A stretch of DNA of 64,000 bases, taken from the NCBI RefSeq assembly GCF_016806065.1, contig NZ_CP032405.1:620001-684000 (forward strand), read 5' to 3'. This document shows positions 8,776-17,315 of the stretch, piece by piece (the first letter of the stretch is position 1; every line of letters begins with the position of its first letter). This DNA is from Rhizobium rosettiformans. Lineage in GTDB: Bacteria; Pseudomonadota; Alphaproteobacteria; Rhizobiales; Rhizobiaceae. Made by a program: the position numbers and the translations under genes. The notes under the pieces are model-generated. The model made no database searches and was not told where the DNA came from. It saw only the letters and a program-made list of their open reading frames with translations.

Positions 8776-9597
8776 TTATCCGTTCAGTGCTGCCGATAGC
8801 GCTGGTGTTCGGGCCGCAGCCGCGCTGATCCGGCCAGCAGCAACCCGAAGATCACCCAGCCGATCCGTCACCATCTGCTCCGGACTGACAAGCCCCGAAT
8901 AGCCGGAGGAATTGACCGCTGCCGTGACCCTGCCCTCTGCATTGCGGATCGGCACCGCGAGAGCCGTAATCCCGTAGTCGAGCTGATCGATCGTCGTCGC
9001 ATAGCCGCGCTCCCCGGCTTCGGCGATCAGCGCACTCAGGGCATTCTTGTCAGTGACGGTTCGTGAAGTCAGCGCCTTCGGCTCCACCCTCGCGAAGTAA
9101 CGCTCGAGCTCGGACTTCGGAAGACCGGCCAACAAAACGCGCCCCAGCGACGTCGCATGGGCGGGGTAACGCGCTCCGACCACGGCCGTCGCCCTTCTCG
9201 CGCGCTGGGTGGAATGGTGTGCGATATAGATGACGTCGTGCCCATCGAGCATGGCGACGGAGGCGGCATCACCATGGGTTTCGACGATCTGCCTAAGTTC
9301 CGGCAACAGGATCTCATCAATGCGGGCGGCAAAATAGAAGCCGGAGCCGAGTGTCATAACCTTGGGCTTCAGGAAAAAGCGCTTGCCAGCGGAGCCGACG
9401 TAACCGAGCGCCGAAAGCGTGATCAGACTGCGGCGGGCAGCAGCGGGTGACAGACCGACGCGCCGCGCGATCTCGCTCAGTGTCATGTCGGGATGCGCGG
9501 CATCGAAACATTCGATGACGGCGATCCCCTTTGCCAGCGCTTCAACGAACTCCGCCGATCGCTTCGGATCCTCAACCATGTCCACCCTGTCCAGCAA
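8776..9597 (-). CDS. IclR-family transcriptional regulator (PcaR/PobR-like)
   Basis: Regulator of about 273 residues. The N-terminal winged helix-turn-helix spans roughly residues 15-75 (LSEIARRVGLSPAAARRSLITL), followed by an IclR effector domain of ~170 residues with the family features RARRATAVVGARYPAHATSLGR and DYGITALAVPI. IclR proteins near aromatic genes usually sense an intermediate of the pathway. It lies 3 bases downstream of the second intradiol dioxygenase in the same direction, so it is probably transcribed with it from the divergent gap that holds an operator. Start could be 9597 or the ATG at 9579. Confidence 0.88.
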   Translation of the reverse strand: MLDRVDMVEDPKRSAEFVEALAKGIAVIECFDAAHPDMTLSEIARRVGLSPAAARRSLITLSALGYVGSAGKRFFLKPKVMTLGSGFYFAARIDEILLPELRQIVETHGDAASVAMLDGHDVIYIAHHSTQRARRATAVVGARYPAHATSLGRVLLAGLPKSELERYFARVEPKALTSRTVTDKNALSALIAEAGERGYATTIDQLDYGITALAVPIRNAEGRVTAAVNSSGYSGLVSPEQMVTDRLGDLRVAAGRISAAAARTPALSAALNG

Positions 9598-9600
9598 AGT

Positions 9601-10458
9601 TCAGCCCTCGGGTGCAAGCACGAAGTCGAACCTGCACTTGGCGTCCGGACGCTTCTCGAGGGCAAACGGGAATTCCTCGGATTTCTTGACAGGTTCCAGT
9701 TTGGCGATCAACGATTTTCGCACTCCGAAAACCGCGTCATTGTCGATGTATTCCGTGTTCTCGAAGAACAGTTCCGTCGTGATCGCCCGCATTTTTTCGG
9801 CGCGGACGATGAAGTGCAGATGCGCGGCCCGCCAGGCATGGCGGTTGCCGGCACGAAGCAGACGTCCGACCGGACCGTCATAGGGAACGGTGTAGGGCTT
9901 TGGCAGCACCGTGGTGTAGTAGTAGCGGCCTTCGCCATCAGCGGTGATCTTGCCACGCAAGTCGTATTTGTCCTGCCCATGCTCCTGGATCGGATAGGTG
10001 CCGCTGCCATCAGCCTGCCAAGTGTCGACAATCGCGCCCGGAAGCGGATTGCCAAGAGAGTCACGCACGATACCGTGCACCAGCAGCGTCGTGCCGTCAC
10101 GCCCCCGGGCGAGATCGCCGCCCAATTCGAGCTCCGGTGCATCATCAAGGTAGAAAGGACCGAGATTGGAGCCTTCGGTCGCCCCGCCGCGGGTGTTGAT
10201 CATGTCGACCAGCGCGGACAGGCCGACAACGTCGGACAGCAGAATGAACTCGTGCCGTTCCGGGGTGGAGATCTTCCCGCAATCATAGAGGAACATCAGC
10301 ATGCCCATCCATTCTTCATGGGTCATGTTCACTTCACGCGTATAGTCGTGGAGGTGGTCAATGAACGTCTCAAGCAGGAACTTGAAACGACTGCCCTCCT
10401 CAGTCTGGAAACTTTCCTTCACCGCCTCGGTAATCGTGAACTGATTGATCTGAGCCAT
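9601..10458 (-). CDS. Intradiol ring-cleavage dioxygenase, copy 2
   Basis: Fe(III)-dependent dioxygenase of 285 residues with the same N-terminal dimerisation domain plus catalytic core as the copy at 6223-7110, but clearly diverged. The active-site stretch is KPYTVPYDGPVG followed by the His pair in RAAHLHF near residue 220. The ATG at 10458 has GGAGG six bases upstream; the open frame extends further but has no such signal. Its stop is 3 bases before the IclR gene. Two different intradiol enzymes in one locus suggest two substrates or two branches converging on one lower pathway. Confidence 0.88.
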   Translation of the reverse strand: MAQINQFTITEAVKESFQTEEGSRFKFLLETFIDHLHDYTREVNMTHEEWMGMLMFLYDCGKISTPERHEFILLSDVVGLSALVDMINTRGGATEGSNLGPFYLDDAPELELGGDLARGRDGTTLLVHGIVRDSLGNPLPGAIVDTWQADGSGTYPIQEHGQDKYDLRGKITADGEGRYYYTTVLPKPYTVPYDGPVGRLLRAGNRHAWRAAHLHFIVRAEKMRAITTELFFENTEYIDNDAVFGVRKSLIAKLEPVKKSEEFPFALEKRPDAKCRFDFVLAPEG

Positions 10459-10540
10459 CGACATCCTCCACTCGACTACCCGTCTCCCGCCGGGTTGACG
10501 CAAAGCTAGAACAGGTTCTATTATTCGACAAGTGAATTTA

Positions 10541-10557
10541 TTTTCGCCATGCGAAAA
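10541..10557. promoter_or_regulatory. Putative IclR-family operator in the dioxygenase/lyase divergent gap
   Basis: Perfect inverted repeat TTTTCG-N5-CGAAAA between the divergent dioxygenase-iclR operon (starting 10458, minus) and the citryl-CoA-lyase-like gene (starting 10568, plus). It partly overlaps the latter's ribosome-binding site, AAGGA, and would therefore block that transcript when bound. It matches the repeat at 8706-8720. Confidence 0.6.
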
Positions 10558-10567
10558 GGAACTGTGA

Positions 10568-11344
10568 ATGAGAATTGGCAAGCAGGACCACGCTTTCACC
10601 GCGATCGCCACATCGGATGCAACATCCATCACGGTCAGAGGCCATGATCTGTGTGACGACCTGATCGGCAAGATCGATTTCACCGATTACTTCTGGCTGC
10701 TGGTCTGCGGCAAACGGCCGGACAAGCGACAGACCACGGCCCTCAACGCCTGCCTGGTCGCAATTGCCGAACATGGACTGGTTCCGTCCGTACAGGCGGC
10801 CCGCATGACGCTTGCAGCAGCCCCCGAGGCCTGGCAGGGCGCCATGGCCGCCGGTCTTCTCGGCATGGGCACCGTCGTTGCCGGCTCCTCGGAGGTGGCG
10901 GGACGATATCTGGCAGAAGTGGTCGCCGCTGGCGGAAACGAGGCGGCGGTACGCGACTCGCTTGACGTTTTCCTAAAAGAGCGTCGGAAAGTTCCGGGGC
11001 TTGGCCACCCCCAGCACGCAGGCGGAGATCCCCGCGCGGACCGTCTGCTGGCCGTGGCCGACGAACTGCAGATTTCCGGGCAGCACATCGCCACCTTAAG
11101 ACTGCTGGGCAACCTCGCGCCCGGCATCATGAACCGCCCCTTGCCGATCAATGTCTCAGGCGCCATCCCCGCCGTCATGCTCGATGCCGGATGGCCGCTC
11201 GCAGCCCTGAAGGCCATCCCTCTCATTGCCCGAGCCGCAGGCCTTGCCGCCCATCTCTATGAGGAAAGCGAACGGCCGATAGGCTTCATCCTGTCCCACA
11301 ATGCGGATCTCGCGATTTCCTATGACGGAGAGACATCCGAATGA
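10568..11344 (+). CDS. Citrate-synthase-like protein / citryl-CoA lyase family
   Basis: Protein of 258 residues, much shorter than citrate synthase (~430) and matching the short citryl-CoA-lyase group of that superfamily. Conserved features are GLLGMGTVVAGSSE near residues 95-110 and VPGLGHPQH near residue 145, which contains one of the catalytic His positions; a second is in the C-terminal half. Members cleave or form a carbon-carbon bond next to a CoA thioester. The stop overlaps the start of the CoA-transferase gene by 4 bases (ATGA), so the two products likely act in sequence: CoA activation, then retro-Claisen cleavage. Substrate is not evident. Confidence 0.75.
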   Translation: MRIGKQDHAFTAIATSDATSITVRGHDLCDDLIGKIDFTDYFWLLVCGKRPDKRQTTALNACLVAIAEHGLVPSVQAARMTLAAAPEAWQGAMAAGLLGMGTVVAGSSEVAGRYLAEVVAAGGNEAAVRDSLDVFLKERRKVPGLGHPQHAGGDPRADRLLAVADELQISGQHIATLRLLGNLAPGIMNRPLPINVSGAIPAVMLDAGWPLAALKAIPLIARAAGLAAHLYEESERPIGFILSHNADLAISYDGETSE

Positions 11345-12489
11345 AACCGCTTCAGTCCATTCGGGTCATCGAGATGGGGACCTACATCACGGGTCCAGCC
11401 GCAGCGATGCAACTGGCCGACCTCGGTGCCGACGTCATCAAGGTCGAGCGCCCCGGAGAGGGCGATCCATTCCGCGCCTTCAAGGGCGGGCTCTACTCGC
11501 CCCATTTTCAGACCTACAATCGCAACAAGCGCTCCATTGCCCTCGACACACGAAACCCCGAGGATCTCGCTGTCTTTCAGGCCCTGATCGCTTCGGCAGA
11601 CGTCTTCATCCAGAACTTCCGGCCGGGGGTCGCCGAAAAGCTCGGCGCGGGCGAAACCGAACTGAGAGCACTCAATCCGCGGCTCGTCTACTGCGCGATT
11701 TCAGGCTTCGGCACCTCGGGGCCGGCACGGGACAGACCGGCTTATGACACTGTGGCACAGGCGGCCAGCGGCTTTCTGCGCCTCGTGACACCACCCGACC
11801 GTCCCCGCGTCATCGGCCCGGCTCTGGCCGATGCGGTGACGGGACACTATGCGGCAACCGGCATCCTCGCAGCCCTGATCGAGCGCGGAAAGACAGGCAA
11901 GGGCCACAGGCTAGATATCTCGATGCTGGAGGCCATGAGCCACTTCAATCTCGACAGTTTTACCCATTACTACAGCGCCGGAGAGGTCATGGGACCTTTG
12001 TCGCGACCGGTGGTCAGCCAATCCTACACCTTCGAATGCGCCGACCGGAAATGGATCGCATTCCACCTCTCCTCGCCACAGAAGTTCTGGGAAGGTCTGC
12101 TCGATGCGACCCAGCAGCGCCATCTGGCAGATGATCCCCGCTTCCGCGAGCGCCTGGATCGCATCCGGCATCAGGATGAGCTGATCGACATTCTCGCTCC
12201 GGTGTTTCGAAGCAAGCCGCGAGACGAATGGTGCGGTTTGCTGGAAGCGAACGAAGTGCCCTATGCACCGGCCTACGATAGCGACGAGGCGCTCGAAGAC
12301 CCACAGGCACGGCATCTGCAAATTGCGGTCACCGTTCCGAATGCCGAGATGGGAGACTTCACGACCGTCCGGCCGCCTTACAGCTTTGATGGGGAGCCCG
12401 AATTTGCCGTCTCGCCCCCACCGCGACTGGATGAGCATGGCGCAGAGATCAGAGCCGAGGTGATGAAGGTTTCGCGCCAGGCTCGGTGA
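11341..12489 (+). CDS. CaiB/BaiF family CoA-transferase
   Basis: Family III CoA-transferase of 382 residues. The N-terminal segment VIEMGTYITGPAAAMQLADLGADVIKVERPGEGD-like (residues 9-42, here in outline) and RNKRSIALD near residue 57 are family hallmarks, and the catalytic Asp is expected in PAYDTVAQAASGF near residue 138. These enzymes move CoA between carboxylic acids without a covalent anhydride leaving the enzyme. It overlaps the lyase-like gene upstream and ends the operon. In context it probably activates the acid released by ring cleavage. Confidence 0.85.
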   Translation: MKPLQSIRVIEMGTYITGPAAAMQLADLGADVIKVERPGEGDPFRAFKGGLYSPHFQTYNRNKRSIALDTRNPEDLAVFQALIASADVFIQNFRPGVAEKLGAGETELRALNPRLVYCAISGFGTSGPARDRPAYDTVAQAASGFLRLVTPPDRPRVIGPALADAVTGHYAATGILAALIERGKTGKGHRLDISMLEAMSHFNLDSFTHYYSAGEVMGPLSRPVVSQSYTFECADRKWIAFHLSSPQKFWEGLLDATQQRHLADDPRFRERLDRIRHQDELIDILAPVFRSKPRDEWCGLLEANEVPYAPAYDSDEALEDPQARHLQIAVTVPNAEMGDFTTVRPPYSFDGEPEFAVSPPPRLDEHGAEIRAEVMKVSRQAR

Positions 12490-12543
12490 GACTGTCCGAG
12501 CCCTGAGACGGGGACGAAGCTCAAGGAGGGCCCGATCGAGCGG

Positions 12544-12957
12544 TCAGTCTTCGCTGCCCTGCAGCGGTATGATCTGGACACTCCCGTGACGCACCGATCG
12601 CTCTGCAGTGATGTGGTCGGAAAAATGCTGCACCTCGTTCATCGAACCCTTCAGGATGCCGACTTCGAGGCAATTCTCGGTATCGAGATGCACATGCAGG
12701 CTTGCGATCGTCAGGTCGTGATGATGGTGGAAGCTGTTCGTCAGCCGCCGGGCCAAGTCGCGGGCGGCATGATCGTAGACATAGCTCAACACGCCGATAC
12801 AGGGTTCGTCACCCTTCGCATTTCGGGTGGCTTCCTTCAGACCTGCTCTCACGAGATCGCGGATCGCCTCTGACCGGTTCTGATCGCCGCGAGTCTCAAT
12901 CAGCGAATCAAGCTCCTGCATCAGCTCGTCATCAAGGGTGATTGTCACACGCTGCAT
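12544..12957 (-). CDS. nikR: Nickel-responsive repressor NikR
   Basis: Ribbon-helix-helix repressor of 137 residues. The N-terminal DNA-binding strand is MQRVTITLDDELMQELDSLI, and the C-terminal ACT-like domain has the high-affinity nickel ligands in SLHVHLDTENC (His, His, Cys, around residues 85-95) with a further His contributed by the FHHHHD segment. Nickel loading makes NikR bind a long palindrome and repress nickel uptake. It is divergent from nikA with the operator between the two, so it probably also controls itself. Confidence 0.95.
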   Translation of the reverse strand: MQRVTITLDDELMQELDSLIETRGDQNRSEAIRDLVRAGLKEATRNAKGDEPCIGVLSYVYDHAARDLARRLTNSFHHHHDLTIASLHVHLDTENCLEVGILKGSMNEVQHFSDHITAERSVRHGSVQIIPLQGSED

Positions 12958-12971
12958 ATCAAACTCCGATC

Positions 12972-12999
12972 GTATGATGTTTTGATATAGACATCATAC
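12972..12999. promoter_or_regulatory. NikR operator between nikR and nikA
   Basis: Perfect 9-bp inverted repeat GTATGATGT and ACATCATAC separated by 10 bases. This reproduces the Escherichia coli NikR site GTATGA-N16-TCATAC at exactly the same spacing. It sits 15 bases upstream of nikR and 72 bases upstream of nikA, where it can control both. Confidence 0.92.
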
Positions 13000-13071
13000 T
13001 TTCCCAGGATTATGGTCCGGTTATTTCGTAGGTGCGCCCGGCACCGTCTGATTGGGTATAGGGGAATTTTC

Positions 13072-14649
13072 ATGACCAAGGCAATTCTGCGGGTTGCATT
13101 TTCGACCGCCCTCGCTGCTGCCTTCTTGTCCAGCACGGCCCTTGCTGCGACGAAATCGCAACTGGTGCTCGCCATCGGCGGCGAGCCTGAAGGTGGTTAC
13201 GACCCCCTGACGGGTTGGGGACGTTACGGTCATCCGCTTTTTCAATCGACCCTCCTGACCCGCGATGCCGATTTGAAGACGCGCCCCGATCTCGCAACGA
13301 AGTGGTCGCTTTCCGATGATCGGCTGACATGGACCATCAGGCTACGGCCGGACACAAAGTTCTCCGATGGTTCGCCGCTCACCGCCGAAGACGTCGCCTT
13401 CACCTTCAACGAAGCTGCAAAGATCGGCAGCGCCGCTGACTTGACCGCACTCGAAACCGCCCGCGCCATCGACGACCAGACCGTCGAGATCCGGCTGAAA
13501 AAGCCATGGATCACTTTCACCGAGAACTTCTACGCGCTCGGAATAGTGCCCTCGGACAGCTACGGCGAAGGCTATGCGCGCAAGCCCATCGGGTCAGGAC
13601 CCTACAAGCTCGTCTCCTGGACCGAAGGCCAACAGTTGATCGTCGAGAAAAACCCGAATTATTACGGCGAGACCGGGCCCTTCGAGCGGATCACCTTCCT
13701 GTTTACCGAAGAAGACACCAGTCTCGCGGCAGCACAGGCCGGACAGGTGGACATGGTCTCGGTGCCTGCGACGGCCGCCGATGCGGTACCGCAAGGTTTC
13801 AAGCAGATCGTTGCCCAGTCGGTCGACAACAGAGGCATCGTCTTCCCTATGGTGAAGGACGAGGGCAAGGTCGTTGGCGAAGGCAAGAAACTCGGCAATG
13901 ATGTCACGGCCGATCCTGCCATCCGGCGTGCCGTCAATCTCGGGATCGATCGGAACCAATTGGTCGAGGTCGCCCTGCTCGGTCACGGGAGCCCGGCAGC
14001 AGGCCCGGCCGATGGTCTGCCCTGGTCCAATCCGGACGCCGCGGTAAGCTTCGACCTCGAGCAGGCAAAGACCGAGCTGGAAAACGCCGGCTGGGTGCTC
14101 GGCAACGACGGCATCCGCGTGAAAGATGGCCTGCGGGCCGCATTTCCGATCAACTATCCCGCGTCGGATTCCACCCGACGCATGCTGGCCGAGACCGTGT
14201 CTGCACAAATGAAGGCACTCGGCATTGAGGCGACGGCAACTGGCAAGAGCTGGGACGAGATCGGTCGCATCATGCATTCGGAACCTGTGCTGTTCGGCTG
14301 GGGCAGCCACTCACCGCTCGAGGTATATAATCTCTATCAGTCCACCCTAAGTGGCGTGGAGTTCTACAACGCAGGCTTCTACGCCAACCCCACCGTCGAC
14401 CAGCATCTTGCCGCGGCTCAGAGCGCCGAAAGCCTTGAAGCATCCTTCGCCGACTGGCGAAAAGCCGAGTGGGACGGATCGACTGGCTTCGGCACCAAGG
14501 GAGACGCGGCCTGGGCCTGGCTCGTCAATCTGGACCATGTTTACTACGTGAACGAATGCCTCGATATTGGCGCGACCCAGATCGAGCCGCACGGCCACGG
14601 ATGGCCGATTACCGCGATGATGCAGAACTGGAAATGGACGTGTGACTAA
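13072..14649 (+). CDS. nikA: Nickel ABC importer periplasmic binding protein
   Basis: Periplasmic binding protein of 525 residues (SBP_bac_5 family). A signal peptide is visible at the start: MTKAILRVAF, then a hydrophobic run ending STALA, with cleavage near residue 25. The mature part has the NikA/dipeptide-binding features YDPLTGWGRYGHPLFQSTL and RPDTKFSDGSPLTAEDV. ATG at 13072 is chosen because it begins the signal peptide; the frame is open 20 codons further. Histidines near the C-terminus (EPHGHGWP) could help bind a nickel chelate. The operator, nikR and the downstream nikBCDE genes make the nickel assignment strong. Confidence 0.9.
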   Translation: MTKAILRVAFSTALAAAFLSSTALAATKSQLVLAIGGEPEGGYDPLTGWGRYGHPLFQSTLLTRDADLKTRPDLATKWSLSDDRLTWTIRLRPDTKFSDGSPLTAEDVAFTFNEAAKIGSAADLTALETARAIDDQTVEIRLKKPWITFTENFYALGIVPSDSYGEGYARKPIGSGPYKLVSWTEGQQLIVEKNPNYYGETGPFERITFLFTEEDTSLAAAQAGQVDMVSVPATAADAVPQGFKQIVAQSVDNRGIVFPMVKDEGKVVGEGKKLGNDVTADPAIRRAVNLGIDRNQLVEVALLGHGSPAAGPADGLPWSNPDAAVSFDLEQAKTELENAGWVLGNDGIRVKDGLRAAFPINYPASDSTRRMLAETVSAQMKALGIEATATGKSWDEIGRIMHSEPVLFGWGSHSPLEVYNLYQSTLSGVEFYNAGFYANPTVDQHLAAAQSAESLEASFADWRKAEWDGSTGFGTKGDAAWAWLVNLDHVYYVNECLDIGATQIEPHGHGWPITAMMQNWKWTCD

Positions 14650-15646
14650 GGCGGGGGAAGTCGGCTGGTTCGGGTTGATCGCGGCAAAGGCGATCCGGCT
14701 TGTGCTTGTCCTCATGACGGTGGCGATCGTCGCCTTTGCACTGGCCAAGCACTCCCCGGTCGATCCGATCAATGCCTATCTCGGGGCTGATATCGCGCGT
14801 GCCGGGCCCGAGCAGAGGGCATTGATTGCCGAGAAATGGGGGCTCGACCAGCCCGCGGCAACGCAGTTCTGGCGCTGGGCCAACAATCTGATGGCTGGCG
14901 ATCTCGGTTACTCGATGACTTACAACGCGCCTGTCGCCGACGTCCTTGTCTCGAGGTTCAAGGCGTCGCTTCCCCTGATGGGGCTTGCCTGGCTTCTCTC
15001 CGGCGTGCTCGGCTTTGCCCTCGGGGTGATTGCCGGTGCTTTTGCTGGATCCTGGGCAGACCGGATTATCCGTGTCTACTCCTATGTGCTCGCCTCGACG
15101 CCGACCTTTTGGCTGGCCATCATGCTCCTGGTGATTTTTGCCGTGGGCCTTAATTGGGCGCCGATCTGTTGTGCGACGCCGATCGGCGTTCTGCCGGAAG
15201 AGGCAACCATTCTCGATCGCATCAGACACCTCGCCTTGCCGCTCGCCACGCTGAGCGTGCTCGGCATTGCCCAGATCGCGCTGCACACCCGCGCAAAAAT
15301 GATCGAGATCATGCAATCCGACTACGCACTTTATGCCAAGGCGCAGGGCGCCTCGCGCATGGACATCGCCTTGCATCATGGCGCACGAAATGCAGCGCTC
15401 CCGGCGATCACCGTTCTCTTTGCCTCGCTCGGCGAACTCTTCGGCGGCTCGGTTCTCGCCGAACAGGTCTTTTCCTATCCAGGGCTTGGCAAGGCAACCG
15501 TGGAAGCCGGCATCCGGGGCGATGTGCCCCTGCTTCTTGCCATCACGCTGGCGCTGACCTTTGTCGTCTTTGTCGGCAACTCGATTGCCGATCTCCTTTA
15601 CCGGCTGGTCGATCCCCGCATGGCATCGGGAGCGCGCATCGCATGA
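14642..15646 (+). CDS. nikB: Nickel ABC importer permease NikB
   Basis: Inner-membrane permease of 334 residues from the dipeptide/nickel (DppB) class. Hydrophobic segments occur throughout, and the BPD_transp motif GASRMDIALHHGARNAALPAI lies near residues 235-255. The GTG start at 14642 overlaps the nikA stop by 8 bases, and the stop overlaps nikC by ATGA. The N-terminal HSPVDPINAYLG stretch is typical of this permease class. Confidence 0.9.
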   Translation: MTKAGEVGWFGLIAAKAIRLVLVLMTVAIVAFALAKHSPVDPINAYLGADIARAGPEQRALIAEKWGLDQPAATQFWRWANNLMAGDLGYSMTYNAPVADVLVSRFKASLPLMGLAWLLSGVLGFALGVIAGAFAGSWADRIIRVYSYVLASTPTFWLAIMLLVIFAVGLNWAPICCATPIGVLPEEATILDRIRHLALPLATLSVLGIAQIALHTRAKMIEIMQSDYALYAKAQGASRMDIALHHGARNAALPAITVLFASLGELFGGSVLAEQVFSYPGLGKATVEAGIRGDVPLLLAITLALTFVVFVGNSIADLLYRLVDPRMASGARIA

Positions 15647-16506
15647 GTGCCATCCTCGATCTCCCGCCCTCCGCCCCCGACCGCACGCCGGATGGGCACC
15701 GAATACGAACGCTGCTCGTCTCTGCCATCGCCGTGCTCGCTTTGGCTGCCGTTCTCGTGTCAACCCATCTCTACGGCGGCTACGGCATTGATGCCGACTT
15801 TTCCACGCGCCTGCTCGGGCCGTCGCTGAGCCATCCCGCGGGAACCGATCAGCTCGGGCGCGACATGTTTGCCCGGACCTTGCATGGCCTCGCCTTGAGC
15901 TTCTGGGTCGGCTTGATTGCGGCTGCAGGCTCCGTCGTCATCGCCATGCTGCTGGCACTTGCAGCAACCACAGGCGGGCGGCTGGCCGATGAAGCCATCT
16001 CCTTCCTGATCGATGCTGCGATGGGACTGCCGCATTTTGTGCTTCTGATCCTCATCTCTTTCGGTCTCGGCGGCGGCACGACGGCGGTGATGATCGCCGT
16101 TGCCGTCACCCATTGGCCGCGGCTCACCCGCATTCTGAGAGCCGAGTTGCTGCAACTGCGCCAGGCTGAGTTCGTCCAGGCATCCCGGCACTTCGGCAAA
16201 TCCTGGTTCTACATCGGTTGGCACCACTTTCTGCCGCATCTGGTGCCGCAACTGCTTGTCGGCCTCGTGCTTCTCTTTCCCCATGCCATCCTGCATGAGG
16301 CTGGCCTGACCTTCATCGGCTTCGGACTGGAACCCTCCAAACCCGCCATCGGCGTTCTGCTATCGGATTCGATGCGCTATCTCTCTGCCGGCAAATGGTG
16401 GCTTGGTCTGTTTCCGGGGCTGGCATTGCTCCTCGTGGTCCTAAGTTTCGATGCCATCGGCAATGGGCTCCGGCTGCTGACCGATCCCCGGCAGGAGCAG
16501 ACGTGA
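15643..16506 (+). CDS. nikC: Nickel ABC importer permease NikC
   Basis: Second permease (287 residues, DppC class). One hydrophobic segment near residues 22-40 precedes the periplasmic part containing HPAGTDQLGRDMFARTLHG, the family hallmark, and four or more further segments. The coupling motif is RQAEFVQASRHFGKSWFYIGWHH near residue 175, in outline. The ATG at 15643 overlaps the nikB stop (ATGA). The gene is hidden inside a longer open frame, so the start rests on family N-terminus and overlap. Confidence 0.88.
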   Translation: MSAILDLPPSAPDRTPDGHRIRTLLVSAIAVLALAAVLVSTHLYGGYGIDADFSTRLLGPSLSHPAGTDQLGRDMFARTLHGLALSFWVGLIAAAGSVVIAMLLALAATTGGRLADEAISFLIDAAMGLPHFVLLILISFGLGGGTTAVMIAVAVTHWPRLTRILRAELLQLRQAEFVQASRHFGKSWFYIGWHHFLPHLVPQLLVGLVLLFPHAILHEAGLTFIGFGLEPSKPAIGVLLSDSMRYLSAGKWWLGLFPGLALLLVVLSFDAIGNGLRLLTDPRQEQT

Positions 16507-17315
16507 TGCTTTTAATTGAAAACCTCTCCATTGGCTTCCTGCGCTATGACGGCCTGATCCATCGCAGCGAAGTGCCGGCACTCGACGGCATCGACCTCGA
16601 GGTGGATCGCGGCAAGATCCTTGCGCTGGTGGGCGCCTCCGGGGCTGGAAAGAGCCTGCTTGCGCACGCACTCTTCGGCATTTTGCCGGAGAATGCGGTG
16701 GTACGCGGCAGCATATCGCTGAACGGGGAGCCGGTTGAAGCGGTGAATGGCGGCAGATGCCAAGGCACGCGCATGGCGCTGGTTCCGCAATCGCTCAGCC
16801 ATCTCGATCCGCTGGCGCGCTGCGGCAAACAATTGCTGTGGGCCGCCAAACGCAGCGGCAAAGCGAAAACGACGGCAGACCTCGTGAACACCCTTGAGAG
16901 TTTCGGCCTCGATGCCGAGGTCATGCGGCTTTATCCGCATCAGGTCTCCGGCGGCATGGCGCGCCGCCTGCTTCTCACCATCGCCACCATCGGAGAGCCG
17001 GATCTGATCGTCGCCGACGAGCCGACAAGCGGGCTCGATCCGGACGCTGCGGACAACGTGCTTCGTCATCTGCGCCGCCTTGCCGATGGCGGCAAGGCCG
17101 TGTTGCTGATTACCCATGATCTCGTCACCGCCGTCTCCCATGCCGATCGGGTCGCGATTCTGGAACAGGGCAGATTGCTCGGCATCGAGCCGGCCAATGC
17201 GTTTTCCGATGATGGCAGACGGCTGACGCTGCCTTATGCAACAGCGCTGTGGCTTGCCATGCCAGGAAACCAGTTCACGACCGCACCGCTTGAGCGGGAG
17301 GCCGCGCGTGCTTGA
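16506..17315 (+). CDS. nikD: Nickel ABC importer ATPase NikD
   Basis: ATPase of 269 residues. Walker A is GASGAGKSL near residue 42, the signature segment is QVSGGMARRLLLTIA near residue 147, and Walker B is LIVADEPTSGLD near residue 167. The ATG at 16506 overlaps the last base of the nikC stop. In the family NikD pairs with NikE to drive the NikBC channel. Confidence 0.88.
   Translation: MLLIENLSIGFLRYDGLIHRSEVPALDGIDLEVDRGKILALVGASGAGKSLLAHALFGILPENAVVRGSISLNGEPVEAVNGGRCQGTRMALVPQSLSHLDPLARCGKQLLWAAKRSGKAKTTADLVNTLESFGLDAEVMRLYPHQVSGGMARRLLLTIATIGEPDLIVADEPTSGLDPDAADNVLRHLRRLADGGKAVLLITHDLVTAVSHADRVAILEQGRLLGIEPANAFSDDGRRLTLPYATALWLAMPGNQFTTAPLEREAARA

Noticed and set aside
14609..15763. 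Long minus-strand frame opposite nikB
   Set aside because: Arg/Gly/His-rich shadow typical of the antisense of high-GC genes; nikB has clear permease motifs.
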